From NCBI RefSeq assembly GCF_000526935.1, contig NZ_JAHA01000019.1:1054001-1118000 (forward strand): a DNA stretch of 64,000 nucleotides, written 5' to 3'. Positions 44,957-53,967 of the stretch are shown here, piece by piece. Position 1 is the stretch's first letter. The number at the start of each line of letters is the position of its first letter. This stretch comes from Butyrivibrio sp. FCS014. GTDB lineage: Bacteria > Bacillota > Clostridia > Lachnospirales > Lachnospiraceae. Both the position numbers and the translations under genes were made by a program. The notes below the pieces were generated by a model. It was given only the letters and a program-made list of their open reading frames with translations, was not told where the DNA came from and searched no databases.

Positions 44957-46165
44957 ATGAAAAAGAATTTGAAACTTATAACAACAATTTTACTCACATC
45001 AACACTTGTTCTTAGCGGATGTTCTCTGAAAGCCTACGAGAACACCAAGACAGCCGAGGAATATGTAAGCGATGCGATTGCTTCTGTTGAAGAAACTACA
45101 GAAGATGCAGCTGAGACAGATTCCTCCATCGTTGTCATTGAAAACCTGTTCGAGCCGCTGCTTGAAGAGAGCACTTCTTCAGCTGAGAGTTCTACTGTTG
45201 TAAATGATGAACAACCTGCAGAAGAGACTGCTGAAGAAGTTGATAAAGTTGAGATTGTATTCTTTGGAGACAGCCAGTTTGCCAATGGCAGAAACGATGG
45301 CTCCAGCATCCCTGATATGATTGCTACAAGAGTTCCCAACTCAGTGGTCTACAACATGGGCATTGGTGGATCTACCGCATCACTGGAGGCATCCACCAGT
45401 ATTATTTCACCGGATAAGGTCACCACTAACTGCTTCGTAGGAATGGCTTATGCACTAGCCTCAGAAGCAGACAGAAATACCATTCTTGCAGATAACCATG
45501 AAGTACTGAACATCATGAACAGCATAACCCCTTCCAAAGTAGACTATTACTTCATCGAATATGGTGCAAACGACTTTTTCAGCAATGCCAGACTTGATAC
45601 AGACATGTACGATCTGGATCAAATTCACAACTACTATGGCGCTCTCAAGTCAGGTATTAATAAACTAAAGGAGATCAGCCCACAAGCTGTAATATTTGTA
45701 GTTTCACCATTTTACAGCGTATATAACTCTCCCGAAGGCCAATATATTGGTGATTCATACATTGTCAGCAATGGTATCGGAACCTTGGCAGAGTACGCTG
45801 AAAAGGCCAAAAATGTAGCTGATGACACCCAAGTATGGTATATAGACACTATGATTAGAGAGCATACAGATCTCTATCTTGACACAGCAGATCAATATCT
45901 CATGGACGGAGTACATCTTACTCTGAAAGGCCGACAGATATTCGGACGTATATTTGCTCATTACGTAAATTTCTGCGAGCACAATGAGCCATTTGCATAT
46001 CTTGACACCGACTATATCAAGATTGCCGAATATGACACCGAGGAATACTACAGATATGATGAAGCTATGATGAAAGCTTACTACCCCGAATCCTGGGAGA
46101 AGTACATCAAAGGTGAATTCCCTCTGGCTCAGCCTTCAGAAGAAGCTCTCTCATGGGATAACTGA
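44957..46165 (+). CDS. SGNH/GDSL hydrolase lipoprotein
   Basis: A 402-residue exported lipoprotein. The signal peptide ends in the lipobox LSGC (Cys22), followed by an acidic, Ser/Thr-rich spacer (about 25-95) and a canonical SGNH domain. FFGDSQFANG is block I (Ser106), NMGIGG block II, EYGANDFF block III and DGVHLTLKG block V with Asp and His. GAGGAT precedes the ATG. It is the only SGNH protein here with a perfect GDS and all four blocks. It stands alone on the plus strand without an adjacent MBOAT, and its 3' end overlaps the flippase gene tail-to-tail. It may act as an esterase removing acyl groups, or as an acyltransferase. Confidence 0.92.
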   Translation: MKKNLKLITTILLTSTLVLSGCSLKAYENTKTAEEYVSDAIASVEETTEDAAETDSSIVVIENLFEPLLEESTSSAESSTVVNDEQPAEETAEEVDKVEIVFFGDSQFANGRNDGSSIPDMIATRVPNSVVYNMGIGGSTASLEASTSIISPDKVTTNCFVGMAYALASEADRNTILADNHEVLNIMNSITPSKVDYYFIEYGANDFFSNARLDTDMYDLDQIHNYYGALKSGINKLKEISPQAVIFVVSPFYSVYNSPEGQYIGDSYIVSNGIGTLAEYAEKAKNVADDTQVWYIDTMIREHTDLYLDTADQYLMDGVHLTLKGRQIFGRIFAHYVNFCEHNEPFAYLDTDYIKIAEYDTEEYYRYDEAMMKAYYPESWEKYIKGEFPLAQPSEEALSWDN

Positions 46166-47403
46166 TAAAGCCCCATGATAACAGTCAGCATAAATCGTAG
46201 TGCATTAACTATGACAAGACTATAAGCCATTCCGCTGATCCCCATATTTACAGTCATCGGGATTACAACTATGGCAAAGACTGCGGCATAGATGCAGTTT
46301 ATTATCATCTGAAGCTTCTCATCCGAGAAGCTAAGCACCACCACCATAAGTGTTCCGGACAGGAAGTACAGAAGTTGTCCCAGGTTAGCTATTATGAAAT
46401 ATTCCCTAGCCTGTGCAAACACATCCGGATACATGATTTTTACAAACACGTAGGATACTGCGGTACAGACAGCAGTAAGCATAACTGTAACAACAATGAG
46501 TAACGTGCTTGATAGAAGGAACTTCCTTCTATCAAGCATTATTTTATATCCGGCAAGATAACTGATTATTATCCCATTAAGCGGTGTTGTAAGAAGTGCA
46601 ACTATCTTTCCTATCAGACTTGCCACATAGAACACCGTCACTTCCTCAGCTCCTGCGAGCAGTCTTAAGAAAATCCTGTCAGCGTTCAAAATCACAGCTG
46701 ATAATAGATTTCCTATAGAAATATAGAATGCCGCCCGAAGATTGTCTGCGAAAGCAACAGAACGCTCGAAATATGGGGGTCTTAGAATGCTGCCTCTGAC
46801 AATCGTGTACAAGATACCAAGTACTTCTCCCTGCAGGATAACAGTCATCCATCCGTCAAATATCCGCAATCCCACCACATATCCCAAAGACACAAAAACA
46901 AAGAATAGAAAATAGTCCATAAACCGGATGTTCATCCGGTATTCCACATCGCAATAGTAGCGGATAACGGTTAGCGCCATAAGAAGTATAAGTCCAACTA
47001 TTCCTGATGTTGCACCATCAAAAATCTTCCCATCGGCTACTCCGCTTCCAAGAAGCTTTACCATTCCGACGCTCACCGGTACGCAGATAAGAGCCACTAT
47101 TCCCAAGAAAGCGTTGTAATCCCCATTGGATTCAATTCTCTCCTTACGAGCAACTATCCTTGAATAGCTCGCTGACGTACCAAAGCCTGCTCCCATAATA
47201 GAAACCGCTGAAATAAAATAAAGAACGGTGCCAAAAGCCTCTGCTCCCATCCGGGCATTAAGCCCGGGGTAGATCACAAGCTGAAGGACACCGTTATATA
47301 TTACGATCGCCAGTATACTTAGTATTAAATCTCTTGAAATTTTCCCTGTAAGATTCTTCTTAGAAGAACTCAAAGTCTTACTCCTCTTCTTTAGAGTAGT
47401 CAT
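46129..47403 (-). CDS. Wzx-like oligosaccharide flippase
   Basis: A 424-residue polytopic protein with about twelve membrane segments of the MOP/PST flippase group, which move lipid-linked oligosaccharide units outwards. RDLILSILAIVIYNGVLQ at the start and GLNARMGAEAFGTVLYFIS are typical of the first helices. The ATG at 47403 overlaps the preceding GT2 gene by 26 bases. A TTG at 47373, with GAGGAG seven bases upstream, is an attractive alternative start. The last 37 bases overlap the convergent lipoprotein gene. It is the last gene of the operon starting near 59.6 kb. Confidence 0.9.
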   Translation of the reverse strand: MTTLKKRSKTLSSSKKNLTGKISRDLILSILAIVIYNGVLQLVIYPGLNARMGAEAFGTVLYFISAVSIMGAGFGTSASYSRIVARKERIESNGDYNAFLGIVALICVPVSVGMVKLLGSGVADGKIFDGATSGIVGLILLMALTVIRYYCDVEYRMNIRFMDYFLFFVFVSLGYVVGLRIFDGWMTVILQGEVLGILYTIVRGSILRPPYFERSVAFADNLRAAFYISIGNLLSAVILNADRIFLRLLAGAEEVTVFYVASLIGKIVALLTTPLNGIIISYLAGYKIMLDRRKFLLSSTLLIVVTVMLTAVCTAVSYVFVKIMYPDVFAQAREYFIIANLGQLLYFLSGTLMVVVLSFSDEKLQMIINCIYAAVFAIVVIPMTVNMGISGMAYSLVIVNALRFMLTVIMGLYQLSHERASSEG

Positions 47404-48328
47404 TCTCCTTATGTCTCTGAAGCATATTTAGCTGCATCTCAAAGTCTCTCCTCTTATCAATAGCAAGGGTAGACAGTATTATCCCCGCAAATATACTCTG
47501 CACAGCAGCCAGCATAACAAAACAGCATACGATAAGTGTAGGTATCCTTGGAACAAGGTGAGTTGCCCAATACTCTCTTAATATAGGAATGAAAAATCCC
47601 ATAGAAACAGCAGCAAGCACTAACGCTATAATACAGAAGAATCCAAAGGGCTTGTAACTTCTGTAAAGCCTCGCTATAGTCTTAAGCACTTTAAATCCAT
47701 CTGCATAGGTGTTGAGCTTTGATACAGATCCGCTGGGGCGATCCCTGTAATCAATGATCACATTGTCAATCTGCATGTTGTTGTAAACAGCATGAATTGT
47801 CATTTCGGTCTCAATCTCAAATCCTTTGGACAGTACAGGGAATGTCTTAACAAATTCATAGGAAAACGCCCTAAATCCCGTCATAACGTCCCTGATATTG
47901 CAGCCAAAGAGCCTGTTGATGCTGGCTCTTACAAGGTCATTTCCAAAGTTATGGAATGGTCTCTTGTTCTCCTTGTAATACGTGGAAGAAAGCCTGTCTC
48001 CAACCACCATATCCGAATTATGATTAAGCACAAGGTCTACCATTTCGGGAGCTGACTCCATAGGGTAGGTATCATCACCGTCTACCATGACGTACACAAG
48101 GGCATCAATCTCGCGGAACATACGTCTGATGACGTTACCCTTCCCCTGCATGTACTCATTACGAACAACAGCCCCGGCCTTTGCAGCGATCTCTGCCGTA
48201 GCATCAGTGGAATTATTATTGTATACATATATGGTAGCATCAGGAAGAGCCGCCCTGGCATCCTTCACCACTTTTTCAATTGTCTTCTCCTCGTTATAAC
48301 AAGGAATCAGCACAGCTATCTTATCCAT
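47378..48328 (-). CDS. Family 2 glycosyltransferase, DPM-like
   Basis: A 316-residue protein with a GT2 domain (AVLIPCYNEEKTI, NNNSTDATAEIA, MVDGDDTYP) and two C-terminal membrane segments. This is the common form of dolichyl- or undecaprenyl-phosphate sugar synthases. AAGGAG lies before the ATG. It could supply a lipid-linked sugar to the polytopic GT-C-like proteins in this operon. The sugar is not determined. Confidence 0.94.
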   Translation of the reverse strand: MDKIAVLIPCYNEEKTIEKVVKDARAALPDATIYVYNNNSTDATAEIAAKAGAVVRNEYMQGKGNVIRRMFREIDALVYVMVDGDDTYPMESAPEMVDLVLNHNSDMVVGDRLSSTYYKENKRPFHNFGNDLVRASINRLFGCNIRDVMTGFRAFSYEFVKTFPVLSKGFEIETEMTIHAVYNNMQIDNVIIDYRDRPSGSVSKLNTYADGFKVLKTIARLYRSYKPFGFFCIIALVLAAVSMGFFIPILREYWATHLVPRIPTLIVCCFVMLAAVQSIFAGIILSTLAIDKRRDFEMQLNMLQRHKENDYSKEEE

Positions 48329-48358
48329 GGAATCTCCTTAAGTCATATGATGATCATC

Positions 48359-49378
48359 TTACTTGATTCCATCATCATCATTGTTCTTATTTCCGATCTT
48401 CATACGCTCATGACCGCCAAGCTTATTGGCAGCTTCCTGATCACCTCTTAAGATTGCATTTACAATCTGCATTCTGAATCCGGCATCAATAAAGTCACAA
48501 TGCTTGCAGAAGGGGTAATTCTGTCTTCCTTCAGCAATCTTCCTTCTTACTTCCTGGAATTTCTCCGAGCCCCAGGCTTCCTTAAGGCTCATCTTTGTAA
48601 GGTCACCAAAATCCGTCACCTCGAAGTTATCGCAACAGCAAAGCCCCATCTTACCGTTAGGCATGATCCACATATCCGTAAAAGGAAGAAGACAAGTCTC
48701 TTTGATAACCTTCTCAGTCTCCTTCTTGTTAGGAGCACTTCCTGCACGGTTTGTAAGTACTTCCTGCAAATATCTCATCTGGATCTGAATATCCAGATCC
48801 TTAAACTCGTCAGGATGAGCCTTAACATAATCATAGAGTTCCTGAATATTCTTATGAAGTTTCATCTCCATTGAATAGTTGTTGATAATCAGCTGATCAA
48901 TGTAAGGCGCAACTTCCTTAACCTTATCTATAGTCAGAATAAGGCCGTTTGTTGACATAAAGATAAAGCTATCAGGGAGTTTTTCTCTGGCATATTTATG
49001 TCTCTCAACAATCTTTGTATCAAGAAGAGGCTCATTGTTTCCGTAAAGGGTAAGATGGCCCTTATATCCCCAGTCAGCAAGCTGATCTATGATATTCTTG
49101 TATACCTCGTCATCAATCTTGCAAAGAGGTCTCTTTTCTGCATGTACATTGGCAGTACAGAAGGCACAGGTGGAATTACACCTGTTGATAGTTTCTATAT
49201 TTACCACGTTTGGCATGGGAACTTCCTTTGCATTAAGGAAGTAGTCGCAATATGCTTTCTGTGACTTACTTCTTGTTGCGAACTGAAGCTTCAGATATGC
49301 ATTGCTGGCAAGCATAGGAAAGTGCTTCCTTGCAAACCACCCGAATTTTCCCATAAAACTGTTAACTCTTATTGGCAT
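48359..49378 (-). CDS. Radical SAM/SPASM domain protein
   Basis: A 339-residue protein. NRCNSTCAFC gives the Cx3Cx2C cluster site (Cys67, Cys71, Cys74). A C-terminal SPASM-like segment, with MGLCCCDNF and PFCKHCDFID, provides further cysteines for auxiliary clusters. SPASM proteins modify peptides, sugars or other small molecules. Its place between glycan genes suggests modification of a sugar or lipid precursor. AAGGAG precedes the ATG. Confidence 0.93.
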   Translation of the reverse strand: MPIRVNSFMGKFGWFARKHFPMLASNAYLKLQFATRSKSQKAYCDYFLNAKEVPMPNVVNIETINRCNSTCAFCTANVHAEKRPLCKIDDEVYKNIIDQLADWGYKGHLTLYGNNEPLLDTKIVERHKYAREKLPDSFIFMSTNGLILTIDKVKEVAPYIDQLIINNYSMEMKLHKNIQELYDYVKAHPDEFKDLDIQIQMRYLQEVLTNRAGSAPNKKETEKVIKETCLLPFTDMWIMPNGKMGLCCCDNFEVTDFGDLTKMSLKEAWGSEKFQEVRRKIAEGRQNYPFCKHCDFIDAGFRMQIVNAILRGDQEAANKLGGHERMKIGNKNNDDDGIK

Positions 49379-49409
49379 TTCTTAAATCTCCTTACATTCT
49401 CACTTGAAT

Positions 49410-51071
49410 TTATCCTTCATCTGCAGGATTGTCATTCCTTTGATAAAGATAAAAAGTCTCGTCGTACTCATAGAACACACACCGTTCCTGCATTACAAGA
49501 TCATATCTGTCTCCGATGCCCTCAGCGGGGCTATTGATGCTCAGAACAAAATCCGCCTCACCGCTGTGAAGGTAGGTCTTCTGATAATCAAGAACCTCCT
49601 GCATATTCAAGGTTTGTGTCTGAAAATAGTAGCATATTGGTTCAACATCAAGCACTGTGTAAAGGCCCGCATCAAATCCGAACTCATTGATGATTCCGGG
49701 ATTTTCAATTCCCGTATTCTCAATATAATCCTTGAAATGATACAGCCACAAATCCTCTGCCCTAATCCCCATAACCTTTGGGTTAATAGATGTAAATACT
49801 GTGATAACAGCACCCACAATCAGGGCCACTATACTCATAGCAAAAGCAATCGATGTGTCAAGAATTGAGCCACCATAGGATCTTCCATGGGTATGCTTCT
49901 CTATTTTTCCCTTCAGGAACTTTTCTATTATATAACAAAACGGAATAAATCCAAACAGTACGAAGACATTTGTGGAAAATGAGTAGTATGGAAGGCTCAC
50001 TCCGCCGATAAAGATCACCAACAAGAGGAAAAAGAGCTGCATCCCTATATTTATAAGCTCCATATCACTTATCTCAACAAAGAACCTGTTCCTCTTATTT
50101 CTGTTGTTGGGATCCTCATAGGCATATGTTGATATAGTTGATGCCAAAAGGTACAACGCCCCCAATACCATCAATACATATAACAGCTTGTTATTAAGAA
50201 AATGATTCTTCAGGATGTCATATATCTTGGCCGCTCTTTCCGCTAAAGTAAGCTTAGCCGAATACTCAAATACATTCTTATAGATATACACATAAAGCCA
50301 ATCTCCAACAGCCCCGTTTACAGCGAAATATAAAATCCACGGCAGAGTTGCAAGGAGCATGCCTCCAAGAAATACCATACAGCTCACAAAAGCTTTTACC
50401 ACTGACCTTGATCCAATAATATCCGCCACAAATACCATTACCATCCAGGCAAAGAACAGGCCCAACGAGTTAAACTTAATGTTTAATACACACCCCGCAA
50501 GGATTCCGCCAATCAGAACAGTTTTATAGTCCATTGGCTTGGGATAAATCTTTCTAAAATATCTTACCGAAAGATATAAGCCCCACACAATAAACGGGAA
50601 AAGAAATTCCTCAGCACTTCCACCCCAGTAAAAATTTCTTGCAGAATATATAACCGCACCGGTAATAGGCGTAATAATATAAGGGAAAGTGCTTGGCTCC
50701 AAAAACAACTGATAAATCCTGAGTATACCAAGGAGAGCAGCAAATGCAGCAATAATCTCCATGATAAACACACCCTTAAAAGTGACAGGAGATATAAGTG
50801 AAGCTACGCCATAGATAAAATACAGCATTATACCCTTCTGATCAAAGAGATCTCTGTAAGGCACCATTCCCCTGAAAATGCTCTTGCCAACAGTAAAATA
50901 GCTGTTGGCATCATCCCACATATTGAAAACATACAAAAAAGATGACCGTGTGCATATGGTCATGATCACAAAAGCACAAACAAAACACCAGACAAAAGAC
51001 TTTAGCCTACTGTCTGCTATCTCATCACTAAGGTCATATTTAGCTTTTACCGTGTTTGTGAATATATCCAA
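49410..51071 (-). CDS. Polytopic membrane protein, GT-C/ArnT-like
   Basis: A 553-residue protein with about eleven to twelve membrane segments. The start is taken at TTG 51071 because GGAGG lies six bases upstream; an ATG at 51098 gives 562 residues but has no ribosome-binding site and a longer overlap with the previous gene. The first outer loop contains NMWDDANSYFTVGKSIFRGM with Asp-Asp, followed by PYRDLFDQKGIML. This is a hallmark of GT39/ArnT-like GT-C enzymes using polyprenyl-phosphate sugars. A soluble C-terminal part follows. Confidence 0.82.
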   Translation of the reverse strand: MDIFTNTVKAKYDLSDEIADSRLKSFVWCFVCAFVIMTICTRSSFLYVFNMWDDANSYFTVGKSIFRGMVPYRDLFDQKGIMLYFIYGVASLISPVTFKGVFIMEIIAAFAALLGILRIYQLFLEPSTFPYIITPITGAVIYSARNFYWGGSAEEFLFPFIVWGLYLSVRYFRKIYPKPMDYKTVLIGGILAGCVLNIKFNSLGLFFAWMVMVFVADIIGSRSVVKAFVSCMVFLGGMLLATLPWILYFAVNGAVGDWLYVYIYKNVFEYSAKLTLAERAAKIYDILKNHFLNNKLLYVLMVLGALYLLASTISTYAYEDPNNRNKRNRFFVEISDMELINIGMQLFFLLLVIFIGGVSLPYYSFSTNVFVLFGFIPFCYIIEKFLKGKIEKHTHGRSYGGSILDTSIAFAMSIVALIVGAVITVFTSINPKVMGIRAEDLWLYHFKDYIENTGIENPGIINEFGFDAGLYTVLDVEPICYYFQTQTLNMQEVLDYQKTYLHSGEADFVLSINSPAEGIGDRYDLVMQERCVFYEYDETFYLYQRNDNPADEG

Positions 51072-52599
51072 AAATAACCTCCATACCGGCAGCCGCATAA
51101 GGCAGCCAGTAAATATAATATCTCATGGCATATCGGGATGAGCCCTCCCAGAATTCATGGAACAGCATCCCGCCAAAAATAAGGATCAGTAACAACATCT
51201 GCGGAGTTGTAAGACTACCTCGTCTTATCGCATTAACTAAAAATACCAGCACTCCCAGATAGCAAACTGTCATAAACACATTCATGACCCATGCCAGGAT
51301 TCTTCCGCCCTTACCAAATACAAGAAAGTCGCAAAACTCTGATTGATTTTCCACATGACGACTTACAAGGTCAAGGTTATGGGTAGAAACACAAACAGGA
51401 TCTGCCCACTGGGTTGCGAACTTCCTGGCAAAGAACTTTATCCCTGCCTTGGGGTTTGAAACAAAATAGGATAGCCTCTCGGATATATTGGCCTTAGCTA
51501 CTTCCGCAGTACGAGCAGAATCCTGATCATTCTCATCAAAAATCCTGTATACATAACCGTTAAACCAGCCATCCTCAAGCTCACTTTCCTGAAGCCCCAT
51601 AGCAATATAGGCTACTGAAGGATCGCCCTCAGGAATCTTATCAAGGCCTGTGAGATTGCAGAAATATCTGTCAACTGCTGCCTTAGCTCCAAAAGTCATC
51701 GCAAGAGCCACAATTGCCAAGACAATGCGTTTAATAAGTCGTTTAGGTATAGCCTTTGATTCTATATCCTTGTTCTTATATGTGTAATCCCAGGTGCTGC
51801 CTAACAGTACCACTGTAAGGGCAATCAGAGTGATCTCACTGTTAGTTTTAATAACAATGGCAATCGCTATACTTACAGCAGACAAAATACCATATCTGAT
51901 CTTGTCCGTCTTAACAAATCTTATCATCGCATACAGCGCCAGAGTTTGTGGTGCCATACTGATGATATCTCCATAGATATACGTAACATAATTGTAGAAG
52001 AAAAGAGCGCCAAAGGAAAGAAATGCAGCAATACCTGCAATCCTCTCCTCTTCAAATATCTCCCTGGTTATCCCGTAAATCAGTGCCATTGTTATGATTA
52101 TTGAAATAAGCTGCACGATATCCCAGGCAAAATAGTTTGAAGGTCCGAACAGCAAATACATCACCTGGCCAAAAGCCACATATCCTCTCTGCCAGGGGCA
52201 TGTGAACAGGTACCCGCCTTTTTGTGTCATGGAGGAATAGTCTCCGGCCATAAACGCATTTATAACATCATCCAATGTCTTTGAATCGTTTACTGCCTGC
52301 GGATGTATTGCCAGGATAAGCATAAGACTATAGGCTGTCACAAAGATAATTGCAGCAGCAACGAAAAAACTGCTCTTATCAAATAGCTTAAATCTATATA
52401 TTAGAAAGAAAACAGCAAATATCACCACAACAGATATAATCAAAAGAGGGATATTCTCCCGGCCATAGAATGGCTGGTCATTGTCACTGTGCATCTCGTA
52501 ATAAACAGTGGTAAGACTGCTGATAGTCAGTACCGCAGCAGCTGCAACTCCTAAAATAGCCGCAATTATTAAGTTTAAGATTTCCCATGTTTTCTTCAT
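51040..52599 (-). CDS. Polytopic membrane protein, GT-C-like
   Basis: A 519-residue protein with about twelve membrane segments. The first outer loop is unusually long and includes SDNDQPFYGRENIP; a second contains QKGGYLFTCPWQRGYVAFGQ. Its relation to the 553-residue neighbour is only general. GGAG precedes the ATG. It overlaps the next gene, which suggests the two are made together. Transferase activity is inferred from family resemblance, not from a defined motif. Confidence 0.8.
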   Translation of the reverse strand: MKKTWEILNLIIAAILGVAAAAVLTISSLTTVYYEMHSDNDQPFYGRENIPLLIISVVVIFAVFFLIYRFKLFDKSSFFVAAAIIFVTAYSLMLILAIHPQAVNDSKTLDDVINAFMAGDYSSMTQKGGYLFTCPWQRGYVAFGQVMYLLFGPSNYFAWDIVQLISIIITMALIYGITREIFEEERIAGIAAFLSFGALFFYNYVTYIYGDIISMAPQTLALYAMIRFVKTDKIRYGILSAVSIAIAIVIKTNSEITLIALTVVLLGSTWDYTYKNKDIESKAIPKRLIKRIVLAIVALAMTFGAKAAVDRYFCNLTGLDKIPEGDPSVAYIAMGLQESELEDGWFNGYVYRIFDENDQDSARTAEVAKANISERLSYFVSNPKAGIKFFARKFATQWADPVCVSTHNLDLVSRHVENQSEFCDFLVFGKGGRILAWVMNVFMTVCYLGVLVFLVNAIRRGSLTTPQMLLLILIFGGMLFHEFWEGSSRYAMRYYIYWLPYAAAGMEVIFGYIHKHGKS

Positions 52600-52602
52600 C
52601 CA

Positions 52603-53919
52603 TTACTCCGGAAAATCATATTTAATCTTATCCTGCTCGCTGATATCCTCACCCAGCTGAACTTCATTAACCACAAGCTTTGTATCAGCTATGATAGTAT
52701 GCTTCTGTCCTGCCTTCATGGAGATGACATCTCCAACTGTAACCTGTCTCTTCTCGCCGTCAACAATAGCAGTTCCATTACCTTCCATAATGGTCCATAC
52801 CTCGTCTCTTCGTTCATGACTATGGTATTTCAGCTTGTTTCCGGGCAAAAGAACTACTCTTATCACGAGAGCGTTGTTCTGAACATCTACTACCGTAAAA
52901 CTTCCCCAGGACTTCTCGGCAAAACGGATATTGTCAGTTATCTTCTCTACGTATGGCTTGATATAACTTGATTGCTCCTTATCGGCTACAAGAATACCGT
53001 CATTGCTGGCTGCTACCACCATGTCCTTAATCCCCATAGCAATGATTGGAATATCAAGTTCATTTACCACATTGCTGTTGACACAAGTATCATCCATCTC
53101 TCCCTTGCCGATAAAGGACTCATGCATCTCCTCAGCAAAGGTATTCCAGGAACCTATATCCTTCCAATCTCCCGAATAACGTACAACGCCGATGGATTTC
53201 TCATGTTCACCTACAGCATAGTCGAAGCTTATCTTCTTACAATCAGCATAGTTATCTTTTAAATCTTTAAAGTCGGTAAATTCAATAAGCTCATGGGCTC
53301 TCTCAAGAATATAACTAAGCTTAAAGGCAAATACACCGCAGTTCCAAAGAGCCCCCTCATCTATATATTTCTGTGCGGTCTCTACATCAGGCTTCTCTCT
53401 GAATGCTGACACTGCGCTGATATGGTCCTTGGTATCAGGCTGGATATATCCATATTTCTCACTTGGATAGGATGGCTCAACTCCCATGAGGTTAAGGTTA
53501 TAGGTTCCCCCCTTCACCATTTCCTCCAACTCTTTGAAGCAGCAAAAATACGAATCATCAACACAAGGGTCAACAGGGCACACAATGACTGCCTCATCCT
53601 CTGCCACCCCCAGCTCATCCTTAAGATATGCAGCAGCCAGCGCAATTGCAGGGAAAGTATCCCTTCTCGTTGGCTCCACGCATACATTAACAGCATCTCC
53701 TAATTGATTCTTGATGGATGACACCTGGCTCTTACTGGTGGCTATGGTCACACTTGCATCAGGATCCATTCTCCTGATCTGCCCATATACTCTCTGAACC
53801 ATGGACTCAAGTTCATTCTCTTCATTTCTGAATATTTTAATGAACTGCTTTGATCTTACATCATTTGAAAGTGGCCAAAGGCGCTTGCCACTTCCACCGG
53901 ATAGCAAAACTATATTCAC
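52603..53919 (-). CDS. manC: Mannose-1-phosphate guanylyltransferase
   Basis: A 438-residue enzyme making GDP-mannose. The N-terminal nucleotidyltransferase domain starts IVLLSGGSGKRLWPLSN with the signature lysine-containing RSKQF. FREKPDVETAQKY is present. The C-terminal cupin (about 330-430: KYHSHERRDEVWTIMEGNG, MKAGQKHTI) is the phosphomannose-isomerase type II domain, which may or may not be active. The GTG start at 53919 has AAAGGAG eight bases upstream. It indicates that the exported glycan contains mannose or a GDP-mannose-derived sugar. Confidence 0.95.
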   Translation of the reverse strand: MNIVLLSGGSGKRLWPLSNDVRSKQFIKIFRNEENELESMVQRVYGQIRRMDPDASVTIATSKSQVSSIKNQLGDAVNVCVEPTRRDTFPAIALAAAYLKDELGVAEDEAVIVCPVDPCVDDSYFCCFKELEEMVKGGTYNLNLMGVEPSYPSEKYGYIQPDTKDHISAVSAFREKPDVETAQKYIDEGALWNCGVFAFKLSYILERAHELIEFTDFKDLKDNYADCKKISFDYAVGEHEKSIGVVRYSGDWKDIGSWNTFAEEMHESFIGKGEMDDTCVNSNVVNELDIPIIAMGIKDMVVAASNDGILVADKEQSSYIKPYVEKITDNIRFAEKSWGSFTVVDVQNNALVIRVVLLPGNKLKYHSHERRDEVWTIMEGNGTAIVDGEKRQVTVGDVISMKAGQKHTIIADTKLVVNEVQLGEDISEQDKIKYDFPE

Positions 53920-53967
53920 AATAAACGCTCCTTTAGATCATTTTAACTATTTTATTATTGGGTAATA

